From Actinomycetota bacterium (GTDB lineage Bacteria; Actinomycetota; Thermoleophilia; Gaiellales; Gaiellaceae): a stretch of DNA of 8,667 nt. Below, one piece after another: positions 1 through 6,339 of this stretch. How positions within the stretch are numbered: position 1 is the stretch's first letter; the number at the start of each line of letters is the position of its first letter. The stretch lies in assembly GCA_013812465.1 (NCBI GenBank), contig JACCTK010000418.1, positions 1 through 8,667 of the forward strand. Direction: 5' to 3'. The notes under the pieces are model-generated. The model saw only the letters and a list, made by a program, of their open reading frames with translations, searched no databases and was not told where the DNA came from. Both the position numbers and the translations under genes were made by a program.

Positions 1-1236
1 ACCGGTCGCGAGTTCGTTCGCATGTCGCTCGGCGGCATCCGCGACGAGGCCGAGATCCGGGGGCACCGGCGCACCTACATCGGCGCGCTTCCGGGACGGC
101 TGGTGCGCGCGCTCCGAGACGCGGGGACGATGAACCCGGTGATCATGCTCGACGAGGTCGACAAGGTCGGCGCCGACTGGCGTGGCGATCCTTCCTCGGC
201 GCTGCTGGAGGTGCTCGACCCGGCGCAGAATGACTCGTTCCGCGACCACTACCTGGATGTGGAGCTCGACCTCTCCGAGGTCCTGTTCATCGCCACGGGG
301 AACATGGCCGAGACGATCCCGGGTCCGCTCCTCGACCGGATGGAGGTCATCCGCTTCGACGGCTACACGACCGACGAGAAGGTCGCCATCGCCCGCGATT
401 ACCTCTGGCCGAGGCAGCGGGAGCGAAACGGCCTGCGCGAGGACGAGGTGTCGATCCCGGACGAGGCGCTCGGGTTCATCGTCAGCGAGTACACGCGTGA
501 GGCGGGGGTGCGCCAGCTCGAGCGCGAGCTCGGCACGGTACTCAGAAAGACCGCGACCACGATCGCATCCGAGACGGTGGCGCCTCCGGTCGAGATCGAT
601 GCGGACGCAGTCCGTGAGGCGCTCGGGCGGCAGAAGTTCTACCGTGAGGTGGCGGAGCGAACGGCAGTGCCGGGAGTCGCCACGGGACTGGCGGCGACCG
701 CAACGGGAGGAGACGTACTCTTCATCGAGGCGACGTCGCACAGAAACGGCGACAAGCTCCTCCTCACCGGCCAGCTCGGCGAGGTCATGAAGGAGTCCGC
801 GCAGATCGCCATCTCGACGGTCCGTGCGCTCGCCACGCGGCTCGGCATCGACGAGGAGGCGTTCGAGAACCGCGCGTTCCATGTGCACGTTCCCGCCGGC
901 GCGATCCCGAAGGACGGGCCGAGCGCGGGAATCACGATGGCGACGGCGATCGCCTCGCTCCTCACCGGCCGGCCGGTGAAACACACGGTCGGGATGACGG
1001 GCGAGATCACGCTCCAGGGCCGTGTCCTGCCCATCGGCGGGCTCAAGCAGAAAGTCCTCGCCGCGCACGCGGCCGGGCTCACCGACATCGTCATCCCCGA
1101 GCGGAACCGCGGCGATCTCGAGGAGATTCCGGAGAACGTCAGGGAGGACGTCACGTTCCATCCCGTGATGTCGATCGGCGAGGTGCTCTCGCTCGCGCTG
1201 GAGGAGGCGTCGGTCGAGTCGAATGTGGCGTTGTAA
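1..1236 (+). CDS. lon: ATP-dependent Lon protease, C-terminal part (5' end outside window)
   Basis: Cytoplasmic AAA+ serine protease that unfolds and degrades misfolded and regulatory proteins. The frame is open from base 1, so the 411 residues seen are roughly the second half of a protein usually near 800 residues; the N-terminal substrate-binding domain and Walker A lie upstream. Visible parts, numbered from the window edge: pore-loop Tyr-Ile-Gly at 26-28, Walker B ending in Asp51-Glu52, sensor-1 Asn101, arginine finger Arg113 in LLDRMEV, and sensor-2 Arg171 in GVRQLER. The protease domain follows from about 210, with catalytic Ser308 in KDGPSAG (codon 922-924) and Lys351 in GGLKQK (codon 1051-1053), 43 residues apart as in E. 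coli Lon. All catalytic residues in the visible part are intact. The stop at 1234-1236 lies inside the start of the next gene. The family assignment is secure; regulation cannot be seen because the promoter is outside the window. Confidence 0.97.
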   Translation, partial: TGREFVRMSLGGIRDEAEIRGHRRTYIGALPGRLVRALRDAGTMNPVIMLDEVDKVGADWRGDPSSALLEVLDPAQNDSFRDHYLDVELDLSEVLFIATGNMAETIPGPLLDRMEVIRFDGYTTDEKVAIARDYLWPRQRERNGLREDEVSIPDEALGFIVSEYTREAGVRQLERELGTVLRKTATTIASETVAPPVEIDADAVREALGRQKFYREVAERTAVPGVATGLAATATGGDVLFIEATSHRNGDKLLLTGQLGEVMKESAQIAISTVRALATRLGIDEEAFENRAFHVHVPAGAIPKDGPSAGITMATAIASLLTGRPVKHTVGMTGEITLQGRVLPIGGLKQKVLAAHAAGLTDIVIPERNRGDLEEIPENVREDVTFHPVMSIGEVLSLALEEASVESNVAL

Positions 1237-1537
1237 AGCTCAAGCTCCCGTTCCCGAGGAGGTCCGCCGCGTGGCGGACCTCCTCGAGCGTCGCTACGCG
1301 GTCTCGATCCTCTACGCCTCCCATCAGGGCTGCACCCGCTTCGGGGAGTTCCGGCAGGCGCTCGGGGAGATCCCGCCGGGGACCCTGACGCAACGCCTCG
1401 TGGAGCTCGAGCGGGGGGGAGTGCTACGACGCGAGGTGACGGATGCCAGGCCGCCTCGGGTCGAGTACGTGTTGACGACCGACGGCGTGCGACTTCGAGC
1501 ATTGATCGAGGCGCTCGCTGACTGGGCTCGCCCGTAG
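1223..1537 (+). CDS. HxlR-family winged-helix transcriptional regulator
   Basis: Small DNA-binding protein of 104 residues from ATG 1223, the usual HxlR/MarR-like size. Helix 1 is near 12-32 (VRRVADLLERRYAVSIL), followed by the RFGEFRQAL segment at 39-47. The recognition helix is near 51-66 (PPGTLTQRLVELERGG) and the wing is near 68-85, ending in PPRVEYVLT, the most diagnostic stretch. There is a Cys at 4 and another at 37; some HxlR proteins sense oxidants or electrophiles through an N-terminal Cys, but here this is only inference. The ATG start overlaps the lon stop by 14 nt, which suggests co-transcription and translational coupling. An alternative start, GTG 1271, gives 88 residues and has an ideal AGGAGGT 7 nt upstream, but it would remove half of helix 1 and lies in a perfect hairpin. 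I keep the longer form because the helix continues upstream of Val17. Target genes are unknown. Confidence 0.85.
   Translation: MWRCKAQAPVPEEVRRVADLLERRYAVSILYASHQGCTRFGEFRQALGEIPPGTLTQRLVELERGGVLRREVTDARPPRVEYVLTTDGVRLRALIEALADWARP
1255..1286 (+). promoter_or_regulatory. Perfect 14-bp hairpin masking a Shine-Dalgarno, just after lon
   Basis: The left arm 1255-1268 (CGAGGAGGTCCGCC) and right arm 1273-1286 (GGCGGACCTCCTCG) are exact reverse complements around the 4-nt loop GCGT. The left arm contains AGGAGGT (1257-1263) and the right arm contains ACCTCCT (1279-1285). A GTG at 1271-1273, in the HxlR reading frame, spans the loop and the first base of the right arm, 7 nt after AGGAGGT. The hairpin begins 18 nt after the lon stop. 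No T-run follows, so it is not a classical intrinsic terminator. Its form fits an SD-sequestering translational control element or an attenuator between lon and the regulator. Function is inferred; the sequence match is certain. Confidence 0.6.
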
Positions 1538-1565
1538 ATATCGTCCGGCGTCCGTTGCCGTTCGG

Positions 1566-1571
1566 AAGGAG
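1566..1571 (+). promoter_or_regulatory. Strong ribosome binding site for the YidB-like gene
   Basis: AAGGAG lies 6 nt upstream of ATG 1578 (context GGAAGGAGACGAGC) and fixes that start. The 40-nt gap after the HxlR stop contains no other signal I can support. Confidence 0.8.
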
Positions 1572-1577
1572 ACGAGC

Positions 1578-1874
1578 ATGAGTGCGATCGACGAGGTGAA
1601 GCAGCTGATCCGCGACCGAGACCTTTCCGGCATCACCCAGAAGTTTCGCGAGAGCGGGCTCGACGAGCAGGTGTCGAGCTGGATCTCGAAGGGCGAGAAC
1701 CTGCCGGTCGTCGGAGACCAGATCGAGAAGGCGCTCGGAAACGACGTGGTGTCCGGGATCGCCGCAAAGCTCGGCATCACCACGAGCCAGGCTGCAGACG
1801 AGATTGCCCAGGCCGTGCCCGAGGTCGTCGACGAGCTGACGCCTGACGGCGAGCTGCCACGTACGGCTTCCTGA
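1578..1874 (+). CDS. YidB/DUF937-family small protein
   Basis: 98-residue soluble protein, with no signal peptide or membrane segment. It matches the C-terminal portion of the YidB (DUF937) family. The landmarks are GLDEQVSSW at 27-35, GENLPV at 39-44, EKALGNDVV at 50-58, a helical LGITTSQAADEI stretch at 65-76, and the terminal signature PEVVDELTPDGELP at 81-94. Longer family members usually carry a glycine-rich N-terminal region before this core; here it is replaced by a short charged helix (IDEVKQLIRDRDLSGI), so this is a minimal form. The molecular role of the family is not established. The start is well supported by AAGGAG at the right distance. It follows the HxlR gene by 40 nt on the same strand, so co-transcription is plausible. 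The stop TGA 1872-1874 falls within the likely signal-peptide region of the next frame. Confidence 0.85.
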   Translation: MSAIDEVKQLIRDRDLSGITQKFRESGLDEQVSSWISKGENLPVVGDQIEKALGNDVVSGIAAKLGITTSQAADEIAQAVPEVVDELTPDGELPRTAS

Positions 1875-1912
1875 GTCTGCATCGAGCTGGGACGGGCGCG
1901 GCGGTCCTGCTC

Positions 1913-2812
1913 GTGGCCGTCGGCGCACTCGTCCCCTCGGGAGCCACCGGAGCCCCGTCTCCGTCCGTGGCCGCGCTTCTCGCACGCCACGTTCCGATTC
2001 TCGTGCTGCATCCTGCGGAGCAGCTTCGGCCGATTCCCGTCGAGGGTTATTTGGCCGACTCCGATCTTCAGCGCAGGACGGGCTCGGGCTGGTCGACGAT
2101 CGCCGAGCCGCTCCCGTCCGGGGGAGCAGACCTCCGTCTCGATCAGAGGTTCTGCCGGGCGCGAGACGGCATCGCCGCCACCTCGTGCTACGTCACGGCT
2201 CAGGCCGCGCATCCCGCCGCGCCGGTCGTGTACGGCGCGGCGTTCCGCGTGAAGAACCGCATCGATCTCCAGTACTGGATCTGGTACCCGTACAACGCGT
2301 ACAGCCCGACCGTCCCACCCGGCGATCTCTGGCAAGTGCACGAAGGGGACTGGGAGGCGGTCTCCGTCATCCTCGACCTTCAGGGAAAGGCTCTCGTCCT
2401 GGGCCTCTCGCGGCACAGCGCAGGCGCGCAGCGCATGTGGTCAAAGGTGAAGCGACGCGGGCTGCGGCCGCTCGTCTACGTCGGGCTCGGCTCACACGCG
2501 AACTTCTTCGCGCCGGGCGCGCACCGCCTCGACCCTCGCTTCGTGGAGCCGGCGCTGATCTCGGTGATCGAGGCCTACGGCGCCCGACCGGTCGACTATG
2601 CGGGGAACGGTCGCATCGTCCGCCCCCGACTTGTGCCGGTGACGGCCACGACGCCCAGCTGGATGGCGTTCGCGGGCAGCTGGGGCGAGGACGGCTACGT
2701 GCACTTCCCCGGCAACGAGCCGATCGTCGCCGGGGCCGGCCCGCGTGGCCCCGCGTTCCACGAGCAGTGGCAGAGGCCGGTGGTCGAGGTGCTGTCCTGG
2801 CCTCGCGGCTAG
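1913..2812 (+). CDS. Secreted Vps62-family protein (start uncertain)
   Basis: 299 residues from GTG 1913. Conserved features match the Vps62 (vacuolar protein sorting-associated 62 / plant DUF946-like) family: an N-terminal LHPAEQLRPIPVEGYL block at 32-47, HEGDWEAVSV at 143-152, GLGSHANFF at 191-199, and a C-terminal GSWGEDG / GPRGPAF pair at 255-283. Cys81 and Cys92 could form a disulfide. The biochemical function of bacterial members is not known. The frame stays open upstream to 1847 and reads LHRAGTGAAVLLVAVGALV followed by small residues, a convincing signal peptide (basic, hydrophobic, Ala/Gly/Ser). GTG 1913 would remove the basic end and half of the hydrophobic core. No ATG, GTG or TTG exists upstream in this frame, only CTG at 1871 and 1877, so initiation at CTG 1871 (overlapping the preceding stop) is a real possibility. 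No clear ribosome site is seen for either choice. Confidence 0.8.
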   Translation: MAVGALVPSGATGAPSPSVAALLARHVPILVLHPAEQLRPIPVEGYLADSDLQRRTGSGWSTIAEPLPSGGADLRLDQRFCRARDGIAATSCYVTAQAAHPAAPVVYGAAFRVKNRIDLQYWIWYPYNAYSPTVPPGDLWQVHEGDWEAVSVILDLQGKALVLGLSRHSAGAQRMWSKVKRRGLRPLVYVGLGSHANFFAPGAHRLDPRFVEPALISVIEAYGARPVDYAGNGRIVRPRLVPVTATTPSWMAFAGSWGEDGYVHFPGNEPIVAGAGPRGPAFHEQWQRPVVEVLSWPRG

Positions 2813-2839
2813 GGCCTCCGACCTCGTCCCTGGAGGTAG

Positions 2840-2859
2840 GGGCCGGGTATGCCCGGCCC
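2840..2859. terminator. Bidirectional GC hairpin between convergent genes
   Basis: GGGCCGGG (2840-2847) and CCCGGCCC (2852-2859) form a perfect 8-bp stem around the loop TATG, extendable by a G-T pair. It lies 27 nt after the Vps62-family stop and 24 nt after the end of the convergent cupin gene. No T-run is present on either side, as is common in high-GC actinobacteria. The position argues for a shared terminator. Confidence 0.65.
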
Positions 2860-2883
2860 TCGAACCAGGTCACACCTTGCCCT

Positions 2884-3279
2884 TTACGCGGGCCAGAAGT
2901 TCTCGAGGTACTCGGCGTCCTCGGCAGACCCACCCTCGACTCGTTTGGAGACGATGATCAGCTCAGCGTCATCGGGCTCCTCGTTCCAGACCGAGCGCCA
3001 GGTCTCGGGCGACACCCGGACGACCGTTCCCTGCTCCAGATCGAACACGTCGTCGGCGAGCTTGAACTGGAGCTTGCCCGACGCCACGAAGTAGATCTCC
3101 TCCTGCGTCTTGTGCCGGTGGCCGTACGAGCCCTTTCCGCCCGTGTGCTGGGGCATGCGCCGAAAGGTGAACGCGACCTGCTCGGCGTCGAGCGCGGCCG
3201 CCATCATCCGCATCTCGCCGGGGTAGTCGCCGAGAACGTCGTCGACCTCTTCCAGGCGCTTGATCGTGTAGTCGGCCAT
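2884..3279 (-). CDS. Cupin-domain protein (last gene of minus-strand cluster)
   Basis: 131 residues, a single small beta-barrel cupin, probably cytoplasmic. Cupin motif 1 is seen as GSYGHRHKTQEEIYFVASG at 50-68, giving metal ligands His54, His56 and Glu61. Motif 2 is GTVVRVSPETWRSVWN at 84-99; where most short cupins read P-G-T-W-H-x-x-x-N, this protein has P-E-T-W-R, so the fourth ligand His is replaced by Arg95. Metal binding may therefore be altered or lost. Substrate and reaction are not identifiable. The start is ATG 3277-3279, preceded at 5 nt by AAGGGAG; the frame is open further upstream to 3438, but that extension is arginine-rich, overlaps the SnoaL-like gene, and has no family similarity. 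It begins 17 nt after the SnoaL-like stop, so the two are almost certainly co-transcribed. Confidence 0.9.
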   Translation of the reverse strand: MADYTIKRLEEVDDVLGDYPGEMRMMAAALDAEQVAFTFRRMPQHTGGKGSYGHRHKTQEEIYFVASGKLQFKLADDVFDLEQGTVVRVSPETWRSVWNEEPDDAELIIVSKRVEGGSAEDAEYLENFWPA

Positions 3280-3284
3280 CGCAG

Positions 3285-3291
3285 CTCCCTT
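3285..3291 (-). promoter_or_regulatory. Ribosome binding site fixing the cupin start
   Basis: On the minus strand AAGGGAG lies 5 nt before the ATG at 3279. It supports this ATG over any upstream start. Confidence 0.8.
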
Positions 3292-3296
3292 CGAGG

Positions 3297-3683
3297 TCAG
3301 AACATCGTGTTGTCGTTCTCGGGTTTTTCGGGGACGACCTGCAGGACGTCCCAGTGCTCGACGATCTTGCCGTTCTCGTCGAAGCGGAAGATGTCGATCC
3401 CCGCGTACTCGTACTCGCCAGGCCAGGTCTGGTGGCAATGGAGGACGACGAGATCGTCCTCTGCGAGCGCGCGCTTGAACTCGACCTGCTTGCCCGGATA
3501 CTCGTGCGCCATGCGCTCGAAGTACGCGATGAACGCCTCCTTGCCGTCGGCGACGTCGGGGTTGTGCTGGATGTACGTGTCTCCCACATAGCGCTCGATC
3601 GCCTCGGCCGGGCGGGACTGGTTGAACATCAGGTCGTAGAACGCCTTGGCGGTGTCCTTGTTTCGCTCCAGCCGCTCGTCCAC
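3297..3683 (-). CDS. SnoaL-like / NTF2-fold protein (COG4922-like)
   Basis: 128 residues, the typical length of a single alpha+beta-barrel NTF2-fold domain. N-terminal helices at 5-32 ([14 protein letters not shown]) lead into [11 protein letters not shown] at 37-47, a hallmark of the SnoaL-like group annotated as predicted aldol-condensation/polyketide-cyclase-like enzymes. Further conserved polar residues facing the usual pocket are His82 and His84, Asp97 in the GIDIFRF strand, and VEHWDVLQ at 108-115. The family includes true cyclases, isomerases and many proteins of unknown role; nothing here fixes the substrate, and no polyketide synthase is nearby. GTG 3683 is the only plausible start before an in-frame stop at 3696-3698. 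It lacks a clear ribosome site and lies 12 nt after the upstream cupin stop, so it probably depends on translational coupling. Confidence 0.88.
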   Translation of the reverse strand: MDERLERNKDTAKAFYDLMFNQSRPAEAIERYVGDTYIQHNPDVADGKEAFIAYFERMAHEYPGKQVEFKRALAEDDLVVLHCHQTWPGEYEYAGIDIFRFDENGKIVEHWDVLQVVPEKPENDNTMF

Positions 3684-3695
3684 TTGATCGACTCG

Positions 3696-4094
3696 CTAGC
3701 GGAGGGGTTGGGCGATGGCGTTGGCGGGCATCCGCTCCGAGTCGGTGCTCTCACCTGCGCGGAAGTGGCCGTCGCCGGGCCAGGGCGTGAGCAGAAGCAC
3801 GATGCGCGCGGGTGTCAGCGCGAGTACGCGGCGAGTCTCTCCGGGCTCGAACGCGAGCAACGTCCCGGAGTCGCATTCGACGGAGTCGCCGTCGACGGTG
3901 ACCTCGAGCCGCCCGGAGACGACCTCGACGATCGTCCGCTCATGAACCCGGTGGTCTCCCATCTCCTCGCCCTCCTGGAGATCGAGCAGCACCGCGCGAC
4001 ATTCCGGGCGCGAGAAGAGCACCCGCGGCTCGCGTTTTCCACTCACATCGATCGACGGAAGATGCCAGCGCTCCACGGCGCCCCACGCTAGCAC
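3696..4094 (-). CDS. Cupin-domain protein (first cupin of the cluster)
   Basis: 132 residues from GTG 4094, or 126 from GTG 4076. It matches a compact actinobacterial cupin type: ERWHLPSIDV near the start, EGEEMGDHRVHERTIVEVVSG at 41-61, GTLLAFEPGETRRV at 77-90, and a terminal LLLTPWPGDGHF at 100-111. The motif-1 region has His48 and His51 rather than a strict HxH. In motif 2, relatives generally read P-G-E-x-H; here Arg88 occupies the His position, so metal binding is doubtful. Its 3' neighbours are the SnoaL-like gene and the second cupin. GTG 4094 overlaps the stop of the preceding membrane-protein gene by 7 nt; GTG 4076 would leave an 11-nt gap and matches the start of the conserved sequence better. 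Neither has a strong ribosome site. Substrate unknown. Confidence 0.85.
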   Translation of the reverse strand: MLAWGAVERWHLPSIDVSGKREPRVLFSRPECRAVLLDLQEGEEMGDHRVHERTIVEVVSGRLEVTVDGDSVECDSGTLLAFEPGETRRVLALTPARIVLLLTPWPGDGHFRAGESTDSERMPANAIAQPLR

Positions 4095-6307
4095 CCGCCG
4101 AAGGACCGAATCGAGATCGGGCCGACGCCTACGCCGACCGCCCGAGTGCCGTCTACTCCAGGACCGACCTGCACATCGGCGATCTGGGCGTTACTCGTGC
4201 TCATGAGCCTGATATCGGCGACGGAGCCGGCAGAGAGGCACACACGCACGGTCTCCAGTCGCTGCTCGGCCGGGGCGAGGGCGCCGGCGCGAGTCCGGCC
4301 CGCTCCGGTGAGCTGGTAGCTCGCGGGCGCGACATCCGGCGCGCGCAGGGTTATCCGGACTCGAATGAGCGAGGAGCCGACCCCGGGCTCGGCGTACGCC
4401 CGGATCGTCGCCGCGCGGCCGGGTGTCGTCCAGCCGTCCGTCTGCAGGCCGTCGCTCATCCACAGGGCGCGGTACGGGCGTTCCACCTGGCGAAGGACGA
4501 AGCCGAGGTTCGCGGCCTGCTCGCGGCCGGCGAGCAGGAATCGCGAGTCGCCGGGCGCGGCGACGACGTACGGCGGGGCATCGTCGGTGTCCTCGGTCTC
4601 ACCGCTCGACCAGTCGATCTCGAGCGCGCGATACGGGAACGGGGTGTACCGGAAGTTCTCGTCCGTCGCGACGTAGGCATGGGTGACGCTCCGATTCCAG
4701 AACTGCACGTCCCACCAGCGAATCGCCGTCGTGTCCCAGGCGGTCGAGACCGGAAACGCGACGAGCGCAGCCCGCTCTCCCTCCGGCACCACGGTGTCCA
4801 CCCAGTCCAGAACGAGCCCGGGCGCTCCCGCGAGCGGGCGGCCGCTGAGTCCGGTTCCTTCGACGACCCGGTCGACCTCGCTTCGCAGCGTCAGGATGGA
4901 GAAGGCCAGCACCGTGACGAGCGAGAGGATCGCGAAGGGGATCCGGGGCGAGAGCACGAGCGCCAGAACGAGCACCACGCCGGTGAAGAGGCCGAGTAGC
5001 GCGACGAACGTTCCCGTGCCGAGCGCCCCCGATTGCTCGATCAGGAGCTCGTTGAGCACGCTCGCGGGCGAGTCGATCCACACGCCCGGATAGACGGTGA
5101 ACGGCAGCTGCGCGGCGGTCAGCGCAAAGAGAGTTGTCACAGCTCCCGCCCCCGCCGCGACGCGCCAACGGTGTCCGCTGCGTGGAGCGGCCGCGGATCC
5201 GATCAGAAGGAGCGGAACGACGTAGAAGAGGTAGCGGTCGCGCACGACCGAGTCGCCGAAGCGGACGCTGAACGAGGCGGCCTCGAAGGTGAGAAGCGTG
5301 ACCGTGACCAGCGAGAGGGTCGCGAGCGCGTGCTCGGCCCGGCTGCGCGAGCGAGCGACCGTCGAGAGCATCCAGCCACCCCCGAGAATCAGGGGGACAA
5401 GCCCGCAGCCGATGGCGACGGCGTCGAGATGCCGGGCCGCGGCTGCCCACACGCCGGAGGGCAGGACGGATTCCTCGACCGTGACCGCGTACACACCGAG
5501 CAAGCTGCCGAACGAGCCGACCGCCGCGAGGATGGCCGCCAGCATGATGCCTACCGCGTAGACCGCGGCGAGAACGCGGTGGCCGCGTACCGCCTGCACT
5601 ATCCCCGCGCGCAGGCTCCGCCGCACCCCGACCTCATGTCCGAGGATGGCCAGGGGCAGGACGAGCGCGAGCACCGCGAACTGCGTTCGCGCGAGGATCG
5701 CGAGACCCAGAGCGCCCACGGCGAGGACGTCGCGTCGCGGGCTCGGAGCGGCGATGGCCAACTGGAGCCCGAGCAGCGCCCACACGAACGCGGGATAGGC
5801 GGCTGCCTCGGTCATGAGGAAGCCGGTGAGCACCATCCAGGGGATCAGGACCGAGATGCCCGCGACCGCGAACGCCCAGGCCCGGGGAAGCACCTGTCGG
5901 CCGAGCAGATACACGGGAAAGACCGCGCTCGTCATCACGAACGCGTTCAGCACATGGGCGGCCCGGAAGGCCTGCGGCGGCGTGAGCGCTCCGTAGAGCG
6001 GCGCGATGAGCAGCGGGTAGAGCTGGTTGTAGACGGCGATTGACGTTCCGTGCACCTCGGGAAGCGGCGAGCCCGAGGTGGCGATCGCGGTCGCGAGCTT
6101 CGCGTACAAAAGCTCGTCGGTCATCACCGACCAGTCCTGTATCCGGCCCGAGTACCAGATCGCGAGCACCGCTCCAACTCCGAACCAGAGAAGCACGAGC
6201 GCCGCTGTGACGACTGCGGACGGGTGCGATCGTGCCCGCGACACCAAGCGCGTGTTCACGCGCGGGACGGTAGTCGAGCGAGCCGCTGTCTCCTTGAATG
6301 AGAGCAA
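4088..6307 (-). CDS. GT-C-type polytopic membrane glycosyltransferase (GT39/ArnT-like)
   Basis: 739 residues. After a basic N-terminus comes a first membrane segment at 30-52, then the loop VMTDELLYAKLA with Asp64-Glu65, the acidic catalytic-type motif of lipid-phosphate-sugar-dependent GT-C enzymes. About a dozen membrane segments follow to about 475, with FLMTEAAAYP around Glu167, LARTQF with Arg207, and RDRYLFYVVPLLL at 356-368. These suit transfer of a sugar from a polyprenyl-phosphate donor on the outer face of the membrane. Acceptor and sugar are unknown. Residues from about 476 to 739 form a soluble, beta-rich and probably extracytoplasmic domain with WWDVQFWNRSV at 531-541; its only two cysteines (690 and 739) may pair. 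The start is uncertain: TTG 6307 gives the longest form, while GTG 6259 (691 nt nearer no better ribosome site, losing 16 residues) still keeps the basic end. It lies downstream of the dioxygenase and overlaps the next cupin gene by 7 nt. Confidence 0.8.
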   Translation of the reverse strand: MLSFKETAARSTTVPRVNTRLVSRARSHPSAVVTAALVLLWFGVGAVLAIWYSGRIQDWSVMTDELLYAKLATAIATSGSPLPEVHGTSIAVYNQLYPLLIAPLYGALTPPQAFRAAHVLNAFVMTSAVFPVYLLGRQVLPRAWAFAVAGISVLIPWMVLTGFLMTEAAAYPAFVWALLGLQLAIAAPSPRRDVLAVGALGLAILARTQFAVLALVLPLAILGHEVGVRRSLRAGIVQAVRGHRVLAAVYAVGIMLAAILAAVGSFGSLLGVYAVTVEESVLPSGVWAAAARHLDAVAIGCGLVPLILGGGWMLSTVARSRSRAEHALATLSLVTVTLLTFEAASFSVRFGDSVVRDRYLFYVVPLLLIGSAAAPRSGHRWRVAAGAGAVTTLFALTAAQLPFTVYPGVWIDSPASVLNELLIEQSGALGTGTFVALLGLFTGVVLVLALVLSPRIPFAILSLVTVLAFSILTLRSEVDRVVEGTGLSGRPLAGAPGLVLDWVDTVVPEGERAALVAFPVSTAWDTTAIRWWDVQFWNRSVTHAYVATDENFRYTPFPYRALEIDWSSGETEDTDDAPPYVVAAPGDSRFLLAGREQAANLGFVLRQVERPYRALWMSDGLQTDGWTTPGRAATIRAYAEPGVGSSLIRVRITLRAPDVAPASYQLTGAGRTRAGALAPAEQRLETVRVCLSAGSVADIRLMSTSNAQIADVQVGPGVDGTRAVGVGVGPISIRSFGGC

Positions 6308-6339
6308 CGGGCGCTGCGGACGCCTTTAGGCATTTGCGC

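Noticed and set aside
1255..1286. Classical rho-independent terminator of lon
   Set aside because: No T-run follows the stem and the sequence is inside a gene-like frame; a regulatory hairpin explains the embedded Shine-Dalgarno better, although termination is not excluded.
639..1985. Long open frame on the minus strand (448 codons) across lon, the HxlR gene and the YidB-like gene
   Set aside because: It lies opposite three well-supported genes, is rich in Arg/Ser/Pro as expected of a high-GC shadow frame, and resembles no family.
3280..3438. N-terminal extension of the second cupin up to an ATG at 3438
   Set aside because: The extension is an arginine-rich frame overlapping the SnoaL-like gene; ATG 3279 has AAGGGAG at 5 nt and begins the conserved sequence.
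2185..3591. Long plus-strand open frame (468 codons) crossing the convergent junction at 2840
   Set aside because: It runs through the Vps62-family gene in another frame, through a terminator-like hairpin, and then antisense to the cupin and SnoaL-like genes; low-complexity composition.
5033..6043. Plus-strand frame of 336 codons antisense to the membrane glycosyltransferase
   Set aside because: Asp/Arg/Gly/Glu-rich translation typical of the antisense of a hydrophobic membrane protein; the minus-strand frame has clear family motifs.
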